DNA of 64,000 nt. It comes from Nematostella vectensis. Its lineage: Eukaryota > Cnidaria > Anthozoa > Actiniaria > Edwardsiidae. The notes below the pieces were generated by a model, which saw only the letters and a program-made list of their open reading frames with translations, was not told the DNA's origin and ran no database searches. The stretch covers positions 13,468,953 through 13,532,952 of the forward strand of contig NC_064044.1 in NCBI RefSeq assembly GCF_932526225.1, in the 5' to 3' direction. This document shows, piece after piece, positions 46,001-57,129 of the stretch (position 1 is its first letter; every line of letters begins with the position of its first letter). A program made the translations under genes and the position numbers.

Positions 46001-49000
46001 ATAGTGCAAAATAAAAAATGAATGAATGAATGAATCTTACATGCTTTTCTCCAAACTTCTTTTCAGGTTAATCTCAGCCAGAGATTCTGAAATCAAGCTG
46101 AGACACAAGCTGCTGGCTAAGAGGCATTACCCAGGGCAGGATGTACATATAAGGCATTGGTATTTAATGTAGGTCACCAAAAATAAACACATATAAAGTA
46201 ACAAAAAGTAAGATTATATTTTAATGGAAAAATGGTTCTAAAAAATGAACCAGAGTTATAAAGCTAGTTTTTTCCAAGTTAGCCTGACAGGTTCTTGTAT
46301 AATGTGTGGTTAGTGACATTTAGGCTATTTAGTTTCATAAATAGTTAATCATAAAAAACAAAAACAGGTCTCCTATATGATCCCTCAAGATCATATTTAA
46401 AACTATTTAGAAATCAATTTTCCTATTTCAACCTATTTCAAATTATAGGCTAAATCGATGTTTATAAAAAGGATTCTAATTTGATAATTTTAGGTTAACA
46501 GGTTCATCTAGGTTCTTATATGTGGTTATTTACTGTATAATAAAATAATGTACTCAGAATTTTTTCAAATATGTTGGAATGCACCCTTAGAAAGTTACAT
46601 TCTAAAGCACAAGAGAGAAGATTAATGAAGATATTTTTCCAATATTTGAATTTCTTACTTTAAAACTTACCCAAGAGAAGGAAAATGATAAAGCCCTATC
46701 TTTAAGTAAAGTAATTTAAAGAAGTAAAAGTAATTGGGACAGTACAGGCAGGGAATGAGTACTTTTACCTCAAATCCACTATGATAGTGTGATTTGCTGA
46801 TATACTTTTAATGTATAGGAATTTGATATGTATTTGTTTATTGTTTTTAATTTTGAAAATAATAAAATAGCACCCAGTTTTTTTGTGAGGAACTTTAATT
46901 GATCCTCATTTTAAAATAATTATGACCTCTCCTCACACCTGAAAGCTTTCCCTGTTAATCAAAGCATAAATTTATTTTGCTGATTTTGCTGTATTAGTTG
47001 TCTTTCAAGTATGGCTTAGTTAATAATATCCTTAGTAATGTCAATAAATCCTTTTTTGCCTAGAACAAAAAAACATATTTGTTCTAGGTATTCCCCAGCA
47101 GGATTGGGAGGACACAATTTAATAATACTTGCAGTATTTATAGAACATGCAATCTTTATATGTTTTACATATGGTGCCGTTTTTGTGGGTGGTGGAACAT
47201 GATGCATAATGAAAGTGCAGGAAAGGGGGGTTCTACGCAAGTTTATGCTGAAAAAAAGTCATGCTGGCTCCGCTTTTAGGCAGTGCCTAAATCTATATAT
47301 TACGTATTTTTATTTTTTTTACCGCCATCAAAGTTCGTATGTTCACAGCAAAAAAGGCAGATTGAAAATAGTATTTAATGAGATAATATGCGGATTCAAA
47401 TGGGCTGAAATCTTTGAGGAACCGTTTGGTCTGAAGTACGAGCCGATAGTAAAATCTACGCGAGTGTTCGTGAATCCCGTCTGTTGCAGCAGCAAAAAGA
47501 GGACTACTTAGAGGCTCTACACTACCATTCTAATAATATTCCTTCACGTCTATATCTATGGAGATCTATAAGGAGATCCTGAGAAGAAAGGGCCTTGGAT
47601 TGATGAATGTTTTCAGCTATAAAAATAATTCACTTGTGTCGACGAGTTTCTTGCTAGCAGAAAGTCGACAAGTTCACAGTTTACAACAAAAAGTGAACAC
47701 AACCACACAAGCGACAAACAGAAAGCGACAAAAAACACTACCAAGGTGAGTTTTGAACGACTGTTTGTATTGAGAATATCACAGTTATTTTTCTTTTATT
47801 GTTGTGCTTTTCTTCGTGTTTTTTTTTTTCCAAAACCAATCGCTCAAGCTAAAACACCGTACCAGTTTGACGTCAAGATGTCATATCAAAGTCATCTATC
47901 CCTGTTTTGATTGGCTTAAATACCATCTACTTGAATTCCGATTGGCTTATAATTTTGGCGTGCACATAAGTGGTTTCCATTCTACTGGCAATCGCCATGA
48001 AAATGTTAAATTCGTAAATACTGACACGTTCTATAAATTCAGGCATATATTCCTCACGGTAAGTAAGAATTTAACGACAGAAATACGTAGTAGTCTAGTT
48101 ACTGTTTCAATGTCACTTAGCTTGTTCGATTTATACATTTGTTTATAGAGTTTGCTTTGAGAATTCGTGGTCTAAATCAAACAATTTGAGCATAACAACA
48201 TCCTTTGATAATCTTCGATCTCTATACTTTATTGACTGCGTTGAGATATTTAATAAAGGCTGACAAATTAATAATCCTGTCATTTATTGCTAAAGAAGAC
48301 CTTTCTTGTCTTTATATTCTGTGTATTTAGTCTTCTCGAAGATACAGCAATCGCCATGAAAATGTTAAATTCGTAAATACTGACACGTTCTATAAATTCA
48401 GGCATATATTCCTCACGGTAAGTAAGAATTTAACGACAGAAATACGTAGTAGTCTAATTACTGTTTCAATGTCACTTAGCTTGTTCGATTTATACATTTG
48501 TTTATAGAGTTTGCTTTGAGAATTCGTGGTCTAAATCAAACAATTTGAGCATAACAACATCCTTTGATAATCTTCGTTCTCTCTATACTTTATTGACTGC
48601 GTTGAGATATTTAATAAAGGCTGACAAATTAATAATCCTGTCATTTATTGCTAAAGAAGACCTTTCTTGTCTTTATATTCTGTGTATTTAGTTTCTCGAA
48701 GATACAGCAACTTTTTCAACATTATCAAAACTACAAATAACTTATATATACTATATATACTTACTATATATAGTAAGTATATATAGTATATATAAGTTAT
48801 TTGTAGTTTTGATAATGTTGAAAAACCTTGAAAATAAAAACACAAAATGCAACCCCTATTACCTATATTCTTTTTGCTTAGCTTATATTGTCTGCATCTT
48901 GCATAACTATCTATTGTGTTTATTTATTTAAATGTTGTTTTAAAAGAAAAAATACTTATAATTGTTTTCACTTTTATTTAGGTAAAACCAACCAAGGACT

Positions 49001-49041
49001 ACCCGAGGGTCATGATTGATGCTGAAGGTTGGGAGGCATGA
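43038..49041 (+). CDS. Candidate small four-exon gene, ~89 aa, function unknown
   Basis: Four segments join with consistent phases: 43038-43066 (MFCSCTGRR, donor ag|gtaagt), 46067-46159 (LISARDSEIKLRHKLLAKR then HYPGQDVHI, acceptor cttttcag, weak donor tg|gtattt), 47658-47745 (Ser/Thr/Lys-rich, ending TKNTTK, donor ag|gtgagt) and 48982-49041 (VKPTKDYPRVMIDAEGWEA, stop TGA), with AATAAA at about 49065. A LINE (about 44220-46034) would lie in intron 1. Exon 3 has a NAGNAG acceptor (ctagcag): use of the distal AG would create an immediate TGA. I do not recognise the protein. Phase agreement over three joints supports it, but the third donor is weak and it could be a chance chain or a decayed gene. 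Confidence 0.4.
43282..43453. mobile_element. MITE copy 2 (172 bp)
   Basis: agctgtcaac at the left and gttgacagct at the right are exact inverted ends. The internal segments gtcacaagattttggacctc and ttgtgagaatgtttatacat match the copy at 22011-22149. It holds about 30 bp near 43370 that the other lacks. Confidence 0.75.
44115..44216. repeat. 51-bp tandem duplication upstream of LINE-A
   Basis: agtttyaggttttatgaatt followed by aggtttttgtggtataatat and ttgtatc occurs twice head to tail, ending about 70 bp before the LINE-A ORF1 start. It could belong to the 5' UTR of the element or to the target DNA. Confidence 0.8.
44288..45127 (+). CDS. LINE-A ORF1 protein, 279 aa, intact
   Basis: The N-terminal half (residues 15-115) is a long coiled coil (EVKVAVIQLKEEMNLFRKK). 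A middle RRM-like/L1-ORF1-like region begins at YGRRDCLEFVGIPKV and includes DDISIAHRLKPTKKGQDRII. The C-terminal part, HIFINESLTPYRKKLFSRIS, resembles the LINE ORF1 C-terminal domain. Such proteins bind LINE RNA and form the RNP. The frame is uninterrupted, suggesting a young insertion. Its stop, TAG 45125-45127, is separated by one base from the ORF2 ATG, which fits stop/restart translation. Confidence 0.82.
   Translation: MAASHGLEGSLTLESLRKLWKDELLKDVRNEVKVAVIQLKEEMNLFRKKIDEIEASQKFLASQYDKVLSNLQGTNRSVQDMNANIQHVTQDLIETKEWLDELDSRLDEQQQYGRRDCLEFVGIPKVDNDDPVKLVIETAALAGVEVKEDDISIAHRLKPTKKGQDRIIAKFIRRSKRDEVYSNRKNLKQKRTKDLPTVRDQPAESGVSRTAHIFINESLTPYRKKLFSRISNYRRQCNFKFIWTANGKIWLRESETSNSIGFISDAEFNEFLDCQSQHY
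45129..45686 (+). pseudogene. LINE-A ORF2, N-terminal endonuclease fragment
   Basis: After about 85 polar residues the frame reads FILHCNSRSLSKNFDLLEDI and IIAVTETKLND, the first two conserved blocks of the endonuclease/exonuclease/phosphatase domain (N in the first, TETKL with the catalytic Glu in the second), then GGSALYINNSL. It ends at TAA 45684-45686, in or next to a large deletion, so endonuclease completion and reverse transcriptase are missing. Confidence 0.82.
46160..47380. other. AT-rich intergenic or intronic stretch
   Basis: No gene is seen from 46160 to 47380. A dispersed-repeat motif gctggctccgcttttaggca near 47262 recurs at 55641 and in diverged form in the FREP first introns. 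From 47385 to 47555 one frame reads SRLLQQQKEDYLEALHYHSN after a TGA, which looks coding but is not recognised. Confidence 0.45.
47988..48710. repeat. 359-bp tandem duplication
   Basis: gcaatcgccatgaaaatgtt begins copies at 47988 and 48347. The copies match over their full length with a few substitutions and small indels (cttcgatctct against cttcgttctctct). The second copy stops at the edge of the palindrome at 48712. Confidence 0.92.
48712..48825. repeat. Perfect 114-bp palindrome
   Basis: The left 57 bases (starting tttttcaacattatcaaaac and ending ttactata) are the exact reverse complement of the right 57 (tatagtaa... to gttgaaaaa). There is no loop and no mismatch. It is AT-rich with nested tatata runs. 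It adjoins the end of the 359-bp tandem duplication. Confidence 0.95.
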
Positions 49042-50519
49042 GAATAGGCAAATGTCTTAAAGATAATAAAGTAGGGGATTTCTTACTTTGATACAGCAGT
49101 AAATGTGAAATAGGCTTTTTTAAGCACTTGCCCTCAATGATAAATCTGAAAACATTTTTCTATCAACCTAAAGATAATGAGGAAAGGGGAAATGTTAGGA
49201 GAGTGCTCAACCAAGTTGTTGCATTACTGATGAGTTTGTTATCAAAGCTATAGTCCAATTTCTTCCTTTTCTCTCTCAAAGGTGGTCAGAATGTAGCTTT
49301 GATACATGTGTACATTAATAAAGCTTCTATCAAGGGAAGGGTTTTTTATTAGAGCAAGGTCCGGGGGGGGACTCTCCAGAAAGATAGACGGGGGGTGCTC
49401 GGTCTATCTTTTACGGTATAAAATTCTTACCAACTTCTATATCTCTTAGGGTGTGTTTTAGGATTTTTCCGATTCTGCTATCTTTTAGGGGTTTTCACGC
49501 CCGGGGAGGAGGATTTTTCCGATTCTGCTATCTTTGAGGGTGCCTTACGCTAAGTGGTGGCCCAATCGCTTGAAATGTATTTTACAATAAACAACAAGTC
49601 AACTGATCAGTTAATACTTTTAACTTTATTGTCGGTAACATAACAATATAGGATCCGTCAGCAAATTAAAACCAGCGTTGTTTTTTAATGCTATCTCTCA
49701 GGGTTAAAAATTCCTCTGACCACACCCAATGTGCTATCTCTTAAGGGTAAGAATTGTTGTTGACCATGCTCTTAGTGCAATCCCTTAGGGTTAAAATTGA
49801 TTATGCTGTCGAGCACCCCCGTCTCTCAAACTCCCGTTTCTCAAAGTCCCCCCCCCACCTCCCCCTGCGAGCAAGGTACTTAATTATATAAAGACAACAT
49901 CAAACTTGTGCTTTTTCAATAATAAATCTGTAAAGAAAACAGTTTTATATCAAACCTGTAGGTAAAGAGAAAGGGGAAAATGTTAGGAATGTGCTCATTT
50001 AAGCTATTATTGCATTATTGTTATATATTTTTTAAAGTAGAGTCACATTTTGTCAAATAGAATCATTCATTTCTCCCTTTTTCTTCTCCTCATTGACGTT
50101 TTGTTATATTTATTTCTCTCTAACCCTAACATAGGTCAATGAAAATGGTTTGGTTTGAAATTAGAAATTTGAATTAAGCACTTTCAGTAATAATTTAGGA
50201 TTTGCCTCCATTGCATTCATTTTTGAGTAGCCAGTATGGGTGGATCCAGGGTTTCTAAAACCAACAGGCCAATGGGTGGGTGCACCAATATGTAATGCAT
50301 GACAGGAGGTATATTTGTGGAGTTTCGTTTCAACACATTCTTCTGAATAATCAGTTGTGGTATGGCCGGTTGTCCTTGGAGCTCTGGAGGGAAAATTTGT
50401 TAAGCCGTCAAGCTTCCCTTCGTGCTCGTCTATTTGCTCTTCAATGTCGTATATGTATTGTCTGTAATAATGTGTTCATTGAAGGAAGTGAATATTCAAT
50501 TTATAAAAGTGCTTTGGCA
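49042..50519. other. Intergenic DNA with a degenerate pyrimidine/purine repeat
   Basis: At 49430-49560 the motif aggatttttccgattctgct occurs twice, followed at 49690-49800 by related gctatctctcagggttaaaa units, flanked by homopolymer G and C runs (49360 and 49850). Related sequence lies near 56730-56800. I see no gene; the stretch just before 50520 may be the 5' UTR of LINE-B. Confidence 0.5.
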
Positions 50520-50527
50520 CTGTTAGT

Positions 50528-51352
50528 ATGGCTAGCGACCTCAAGGCGACCGAGGACCTCCTCGATAGAAAGTTCGACGAGAAGCTACGGCCCATGAAAT
50601 CAAGCCTCAAAGATCTATCCTCACAACTGGCGGAGGCTGTGAACTCGCTTGCTTTTCTGCACGACCAATGTGATATATTAACCAAAAAAGTGAAGTTTCT
50701 TGAGTCAAGGAACACAAGTCTCGAAACGGAGAACAAGCTAATTAAAGTGGAACTCAACAAAATGGCGGGAGATTTGAATACTACGTAGAAGTCCCTCGAC
50801 GACATAGAACAGTACTCGAGGAGGGATTGTTTAGAGATTAAAGGCGTTCCGGTAACACCTACGGAGAACACGAACGACGTAGTAAAAAAGGTAGGAGAGC
50901 TTATGGAAGTCGAAATCTTAGAAGAAGACATAAGCACAAGCCACAGGCTACCGGCTCCGAGACCGAATCCCAACCAGCGCCCAGCTAAGCCAGGAGTACA
51001 TGTTAACACGCCGACTGCATCAATTATTGTCACATTTGCACGCAGAGATGTTCGAGACCGATTTTATGCCGGTCGGAAACATCTCCGAGATAATTCCGTT
51101 CGGGACACGGTCCGATAACAAGATCTACATTTCGGAAAGTTTGAGTCCAGGAAACAGGGAGCTGTTCTGGCGGCGTTAAGCGCCAGGCATGATCTGAAGT
51201 TCAAGTACATTTGGACGCAGAATGGAAAAGTGAGGAAAAATAACGACAGCCAAGCTGTGCTGATCAGTAAATCACAGGATTTACTCCACCTCAAGCAACG
51301 AGAAGACCACGATTCACAAGAGGTAGAGTCAGCAAATTTAACAGGCACGTAA
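50528..51352 (+). pseudogene. LINE-B ORF1, broken
   Basis: The coiled coil (LHDQCDILTKKVKFLESRNT) is followed by an in-frame TAG at 50786-50788 just before the RRM-like block IEQYSRRDCLEIKGVPVTP. Then come EEDISTSHRLPAPRP and, after a frame change near 51115, IYISESLSPGNRELF and LKFKYIWTQNGKVR. The block order matches LINE-A ORF1, which confirms the family. Confidence 0.8.
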
Positions 51353-51367
51353 GTCAAGTACGTATTG

Positions 51368-54300
51368 ATGTCTAATTTAAATGAAGATTCCTGTCGAACC
51401 TGTCGACAGTCACTCAAGAAGGGCGATAGAGCTATTGAATGTGACCAGTGCATATGTTGGTTTCACCTAAAATGCACATGCTTATCGGTCAAAGAATTTA
51501 GATATATATCGAAGACAAATGAATTCTGGTTATGTGAGTCGTGCCGCTTAGAAACTTTTCCATTCAATAGCTTAACTAAGCCTGAACTTCTTGATTTATC
51601 ATACAATTCGAATTCTAGCTGTCTCTGCTCTAAGAGCTTATCAATTGACTATTTAAAAGAACTAAGGAGATTTGAGATCTTGTCAAAATTGGGCAATAAA
51701 ACTAATAATTTCCCTACTCCTTCCAACGAAGACTCCTCAGACAGTTTACCCTGTGGAGTAAACTTTAAATACTATTCAGCCCATGATTTTCATAGTAGTA
51801 CCGAAATTAGTCAATCAATTTGCCACAATACATTTTCGGTTATGCATTGTAACATCAGAAGCCTATCTGCTAATTTTGATAACTTTCACTCATTGTTAGC
51901 CGAGCTGAAGCACCCGTTTAATGTCATTGGGCTCTCCGAAATCAAGTACAATAAGGACCGTGTTTACAGTACATTAAACACGGAGCTAGAAGGCTATGAT
52001 TTTATTTTAGAACCAAGTAATAATATATAACCTCTCCTACAACATTCGCTCAGACCTTTCCTCCTCGAGCAATTTCCATGAGATAATCTGGATAGAAATC
52101 GAAAACAAAAAAAATCAAAACACTTTATGTGGTGTTGCTTACCGACACCCCAATTCAGAAATAGAAAACTTTACAAACACGCTTAACGAAACCATCGATA
52201 AGATAAATAAGGAAAATAAATTTTGCATACTCATGGGGGACATAAATATTAACGCATTGAATTGTAGCTCAGATAAGGCAACGGATGATTTTATAAATAC
52301 AATGGCATCCTACTCATTCCAACAACACATTCTCTAACCTACACGCATCACTAATCACTCTGCAACGCTTATTGATCACATTTTCTTTAACTCTTTTCAA
52401 CATCACACCATTAGCGGGAATATTGTTTATGATTTGACGGATCATCTACCGAATTTTTTGATAATTAGCAAATTTACTGAACTCCCTCGTAGATTCAAAT
52501 TATTCCGCCGGGATTACTCTCATTATGACGAGTCCGCGGTAGTGCATGATATGCAGGCCATAAACTGGGAGCATTGTTTTTCGCACTGTAAAGACGTAAA
52601 CGACTACTTTGACTCTTTCTACGCTTCAGTAGAAAGGATTATTGACAAACACGCCCCCCTGAAAAAGCTTTCTAGAAAGGAAATCAAATTCCTTTCCAAA
52701 CCATGGATCACAACAGGCATCAAACACTCAATTGCTATTAAAATAAACTCTATAAACAGTTTCTCAATACTCAGAATTCCTTTATACATAATAAGTTTAA
52801 ACTATACAGAAATAAACTTAAACGTCTATTAATGGCCAGCTCGGAAAAATATTATGAAGACTATTTTTCAGCACATCTTAAGAACGTTAAAGAAATATGG
52901 AAAGGTATAAAACAAATAATCAAAGCATCTCCGGTTTCCATTCCGAGTAAAATTATAACTAGTGACATGGTGCTTACGGATCCAACAGCCATTTCTAATG
53001 CCTTTAACAACTACTTCACAAACATTGGAAAACATCTAGCAAATGATATTCCAGACACTGCGAAATCCTTCTCTTACTATTTGAAAAAACGACAGCCAAA
53101 CAGTTTTTGCCTTTTCCCGATTCTACCCAACGAAATCGAGTCTAAAATTTGTAAACTCAACTCAAACAAGTCAACGGGGCCCTTCAGTATTCTCACGCGA
53201 GTTCTAAAATCTGCAAGCTCCATTTTATCTAAGCCCTTGGCAATGCTGTACAATTTTTCAATCGAGTCAGGCATAGTCCCTGACAAGTTCAAGATCGCTA
53301 AGGTGATCCCTGTATTTAAAAAGGGTTCCGCCCTTGCCCTTTCTAACTATCGTCCTATCTCCTTGCTCCCAATTTTCAACCAAATATTTGAAAAACTAAT
53401 TTGCCAACGCTTAAATCATTACTTACAAACTCATAATATATTATACAGCAATCAGTTTGGATTCCGCCCTAAACACTCAACAACACATGCTGTACTAAGC
53501 GTTGTTGACAAAATACAGAAAGCCATAGAATTGGGCCAATTTTTGTGCGGACTTTTCCTTGACCTTAGTAAAGCTTTTGATACTGTAGACCACTCGATTC
53601 TTTTACGCAAACTCGAACATTATGGAATTCGTGGCATCGTGTATGACTGGTTTTCTTCCTACCTTACAAATCGAAAACAGTTCACACAAATTGGAAGCAG
53701 CAAATCTTCACTGAGCTCCATCTCCTACGGAGTTCCCCAAGGGTCTGTGCTTGGTCCGGTTCTTTTTCTACTATACATTAACGACTTTAACAACTCCTCC
53801 CAAACCCTAGACTTTAACATATTTGCAGATGATTCCAATTTGTTCTATTCAAACAAAAACCTAACCAATTTAGAATCTACCGTGAATTACGAACTAAAAC
53901 ATATATATATACGTGGCTCTGTGCCAATAAACTCTCTCTAAATATAGATAAAACTAACTTTGTGTTATTCCATCCCCCTCAGAAAAAAGTAACTCATCCT
54001 ATAAAACTGAAGATAAACAATAAACCAATCAAATCAGAAAAATACATAAAATATTTAGGAATAATGATTGATTCACATCTTAACTGGAAATGCCACATAA
54101 CGGAGCTTTGCAAAAAACTTAAACGTAATCTAGGAGCACTCTCAAAGATACGTTACTTTGTCAATATTAACACTTTGAAACAACTATATTATTCACTTGT
54201 TTTCCCCCATATTTTTAGTATGGGGCAACACCTATAGTACAACACTAAAACCTCTCTTTTTAATGCAAAAACGTGCGATACGAATTATGACTTTTTCTAA

Positions 54301-54666
54301 ATTCGATGCCCCATCTTCAAACAACTAGGACTTCTCGAGGTTAAAGATATAGTTTACTTCCACACAGCGCTATTTATGTACCAATACCACTCTGGAACTC
54401 TCCCCACAACTTTTGACTCTTTCTTTCATATAATTTCCCACAAATACAACACCCGACTTTCTGCCAAATCTAGTTACACCCTACCTAAAGCACGAACTAA
54501 CTACGGGAAATTAAACATCCGATTTAGAGGTGTACAAATTTGGAACGAACTCACCAAAAATGACAATGACCTAAATATAAAATTCTTCAAAAAAAATTAT
54601 CAGACGACATGGTCGCCACTTATTAACCCACTCACATCTTTACCTGTAACCCATACTATCACCTAA
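51368..54666 (+). pseudogene. LINE-B ORF2: PHD finger, endonuclease, reverse transcriptase; broken
   Basis: Residues about 10-60 form a PHD zinc finger: CRTC, ECDQC, WFHLKC and CESC give the C4HC3 pattern. The endonuclease follows (FSVMHCNIRSLSANFDNF, then FCILMGDININ, and near 52430 DLTDHLP with the catalytic D-x-x-H). Reverse transcriptase is the best preserved part (52832-53941): FRPKHSTTHAVLSVVD, LFLDLSKAFDTVDH, YGVPQGSVLGPVLF and FADDSNLFY. After a frameshift near 53930 the frame continues at YLGIMIDSHLNW (53962-54237) and then the C-terminal QIWNELTK block (54376-54666). Frame changes or stops occur near 52025, 52336, 52765, 53930 and 54237. Confidence 0.85.
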
Positions 54667-54909
54667 TTCTTGGCCATATATTCCTTCCTTCCTTTTGTTT
54701 TTGTTTCCGCTCTGCTTGTACCAGCTTGTATTCTTGTCGTATCCTTGTTGTATCCTTGTCGTGTCTCTATATCTGTGTTTTTCTCGTACATTCTTGCTTA
54801 TGCACACAGCCTCCAGATCTCCAAACTAGGATTTTTCCCTAACATTTAAGTGCACCCTAGCCCGTTTAGCTCTCAAGCTATTCTAGGGTGCCCGCACCGA
54901 AGTATTGTC

Positions 54910-56800
54910 CCCCCTTGGTATGCAACTCTAGGGTTTTTTGTTTTTTGTTGAAAACAAACAAACATTTTGCACACAAAATTAAGTGTTACATAGGTTGTAA
55001 CACTTAATTTTTAAGTAAATAAAAGATTTTTTTTCAACTACAGTAGCGGGTCCATGGGGAGAGGATGGGGGGGGGGGGGGGGTAGGGGTTTAAACCTCCC
55101 CTTGGGCTTTTCTTTTTTTTTATTGTTTTCAGTGTATCTTTTCATTCCAAAATCGTTACGAAGGTAAAACAATGACACAAATTTTTGGGCGAAATCCCCC
55201 CCTTGGCAAAAGCTAGACCCGGCCCTGAACTACAGTATGGCATCTAAATCTTTGGAATGCTGTTAAATCCATGATATATTCTTCACAAGGTCAAAGCTTG
55301 TTAGAATGGTGTTTTGATTAATATATACATAGTGGAACTTCTATTAAGGAAAATAAGAATTGACCATTAGACTCTTGAAAAAACATTCTCGTCAACTAAG
55401 ACACCTTTGACAGCCTTTTTCACACCAAGTTTTAGTATTTTGTTAACTTTCATACTGCATATTTAATATTATTGAATAAGTGCTTGCTTGATCCATTTTG
55501 AGGGGCCAATACAATTCATAATTACATGGCAGTAAAATTTGACATATTTTAATCTCATTAAAAAAACTACTAGAGATACTAGAGACACCAAGATCCCCTC
55601 TAGAACTACCCCTATCAGTCACACAAAAAAGGTGTTAATTGCTGGCTCCGCTTTTAGGCAGTGCCTAAATCTATATGTTTATCAATTACCATAAAGAGGC
55701 TTGTTGCATGTTATGTGCAACACCAGTAAAAATGCAAACAATTATAATAATATACACAATTATCTTATGGACTTAGTTTGACTACTCCTTTTATATGTAC
55801 ATTGCTTCAAACTCATGAAATCCTAAATACAGTCAAATCACATAACATTTACATGACAATTAGTGTTAATTTTGATTTTTTTGTTGAAGACAGAAATGAT
55901 TTTCCTGAAGCATGTCAGGAAGGATGACCTTGGGATGCAAAAATTCAAAGCTATATAAATCCGCTATCCCCCAAGCAGACCCCCCTAAACAAACCTTTTG
56001 CCCACGAAATCCTTCCTGACTCACCCATCACAACGAAAGTAAAAGGAAAGTGAGATTTTGGTGATATGAATTATTGCAAAAAAAATTTAAATAATTTCCT
56101 TTACCAACAAGTATCGCTAACAGATGATTTCACCCATGTTGTTGTATCGCCCACGTCTATAAGAATCGCTTCGCCCACGCAGTGCCACGATCTTTAAATA
56201 AAATTAAGCTCATATTTAGGGGGGTCTGTTTGATGCGTTTCTTCCTTTACCGAGAGGCCAGGCCCTGCCTGCTCCAAATCAGGCTAGTTTACGAGAACTC
56301 AAGAGAATTCAAAGAAAGACGTATAGAGAGCTCCAGGCCAAAATAGTTGATCATTGGAGTAGCTACAGCAGTTGCGTGCTTCTGCCTCGACGGTCCTGCT
56401 CACCATGCTTGAAGCAGCTTTTGCATTAATAATGTCCTAAAAGCATCAAAGGAAAGCCATGGAGGTGCTCAGTTATAAACAAGCTTGGGGAAGACCAGAG
56501 CCGAACATTTCATAACCAAGAAATCCAAGGATAGAAACTTACCACCCTAGCTACGAGCCTGCCAAGGATAGAAACAACCGAATTATACAAAATTTTTAGA
56601 CCCTAAAAATAACAGGCAAAGTGTTTAACCCACAAAAGGAAGAAAAATTAAAACCCTTAAAATGAGCTGGACACTCCGATCATGCTAGTATCTAAGTAAC
56701 CCCTTTCCTCATCTGGTTCTATAATCCGAGGGGGGGGGGGGTGATTGTCGGTAAAATCAATTCTTATCCTAAGGGATAGGTGTGTTGACAGGTGTGGTCA
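54910..56800. other. Intergenic repeats between LINE-B and LINE-C
   Basis: Contains poly-G at 55067-55082 beside a degenerate unit (tttaaacctccccttgggct), a gctggctccgcttttaggca motif at 55641 shared with 47262, and a second poly-G near 56733. No supported gene. Confidence 0.45.
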
Positions 56801-56814
56801 ACAGCAATTAAAGC

Positions 56815-57125
56815 ATTTTTACTTCTTAAGGCTATTCATGGCATGTCTCCAGAATACATCAGTGATCCCTACCGACAAAGCGAGCATTTAAGTCCGCGAG
56901 TCAACTTTTGTTGGAGCAGCCGCCACATAACCTAAATTCTTACGGTCTGAGAGCCTTTTCGGTGTGCACGCCTAAGCTATGGAATAAATTACCTTATGAC
57001 GTAAAAGCTGCACATAAGTTTCTGAGTGCACGCGCCGGTTTAAGACGCTTCTATTTAACATTGCTTATATTTAGTCATAATCTCTTTATATATTTATATT
57101 TACACTTTTATCGTATTTCATACAT
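56815..57125 (+). pseudogene. LINE ORF2 C-terminal fragment
   Basis: The frame reads LLKAIHGMSPEYIS, then (after a frame change near 56905) SYGLRAFSVCTPKLWNKLPY. These are the conserved C-terminal LINE ORF2 motifs (viHgxxPxYi; lWNxLP). It is a short 3' remnant followed directly by RT sequence of LINE-C, so it comes from a different insertion. Confidence 0.7.
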
Positions 57126-57129
57126 CATC

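Larger units (their letters stand above)
44220..46034 (+). mobile_element. LINE-A: CR1/L2-like retrotransposon, internally deleted
   Basis: The element holds an intact ORF1 (44288-45127), the start of ORF2 (45129-45686) and then jumps directly to an AT-rich 3' UTR with an A-run and ataataat stretch, ending in a (tgaa) microsatellite typical of CR1/L2-clade tails. About 3 kb of ORF2 (rest of the endonuclease, all RT) is missing. The 5' end is not precisely placed, and no target duplication was confirmed. Confidence 0.8.
50520..54900 (+). mobile_element. LINE-B: nearly full-length CR1/L2-like retrotransposon, degenerate
   Basis: It comprises ORF1 (50528 to about 51352), ORF2 with PHD finger, endonuclease, reverse transcriptase and C-terminal region (51368 to 54666), then a 3' UTR. 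Several frameshifts and stops break both ORFs. The 3' end is not sharply defined; a small hairpin (aaattaagtgttacatagg with its complement) lies at 54978-55012. The ORF1 and endonuclease blocks resemble LINE-A but are clearly diverged. Confidence 0.85.

Noticed and set aside
47209-47511. 100-codon plus-strand frame
   Set aside because: The best coding-like signal of this region is in another frame (SRLLQQQKEDYLEAL), after a TGA; neither frame gives a reliable gene.
50280-50597. 105-codon plus-strand frame before LINE-B
   Set aside because: It overlaps the LINE-B ORF1 start in another frame and has no recognisable family; more likely 5' UTR.
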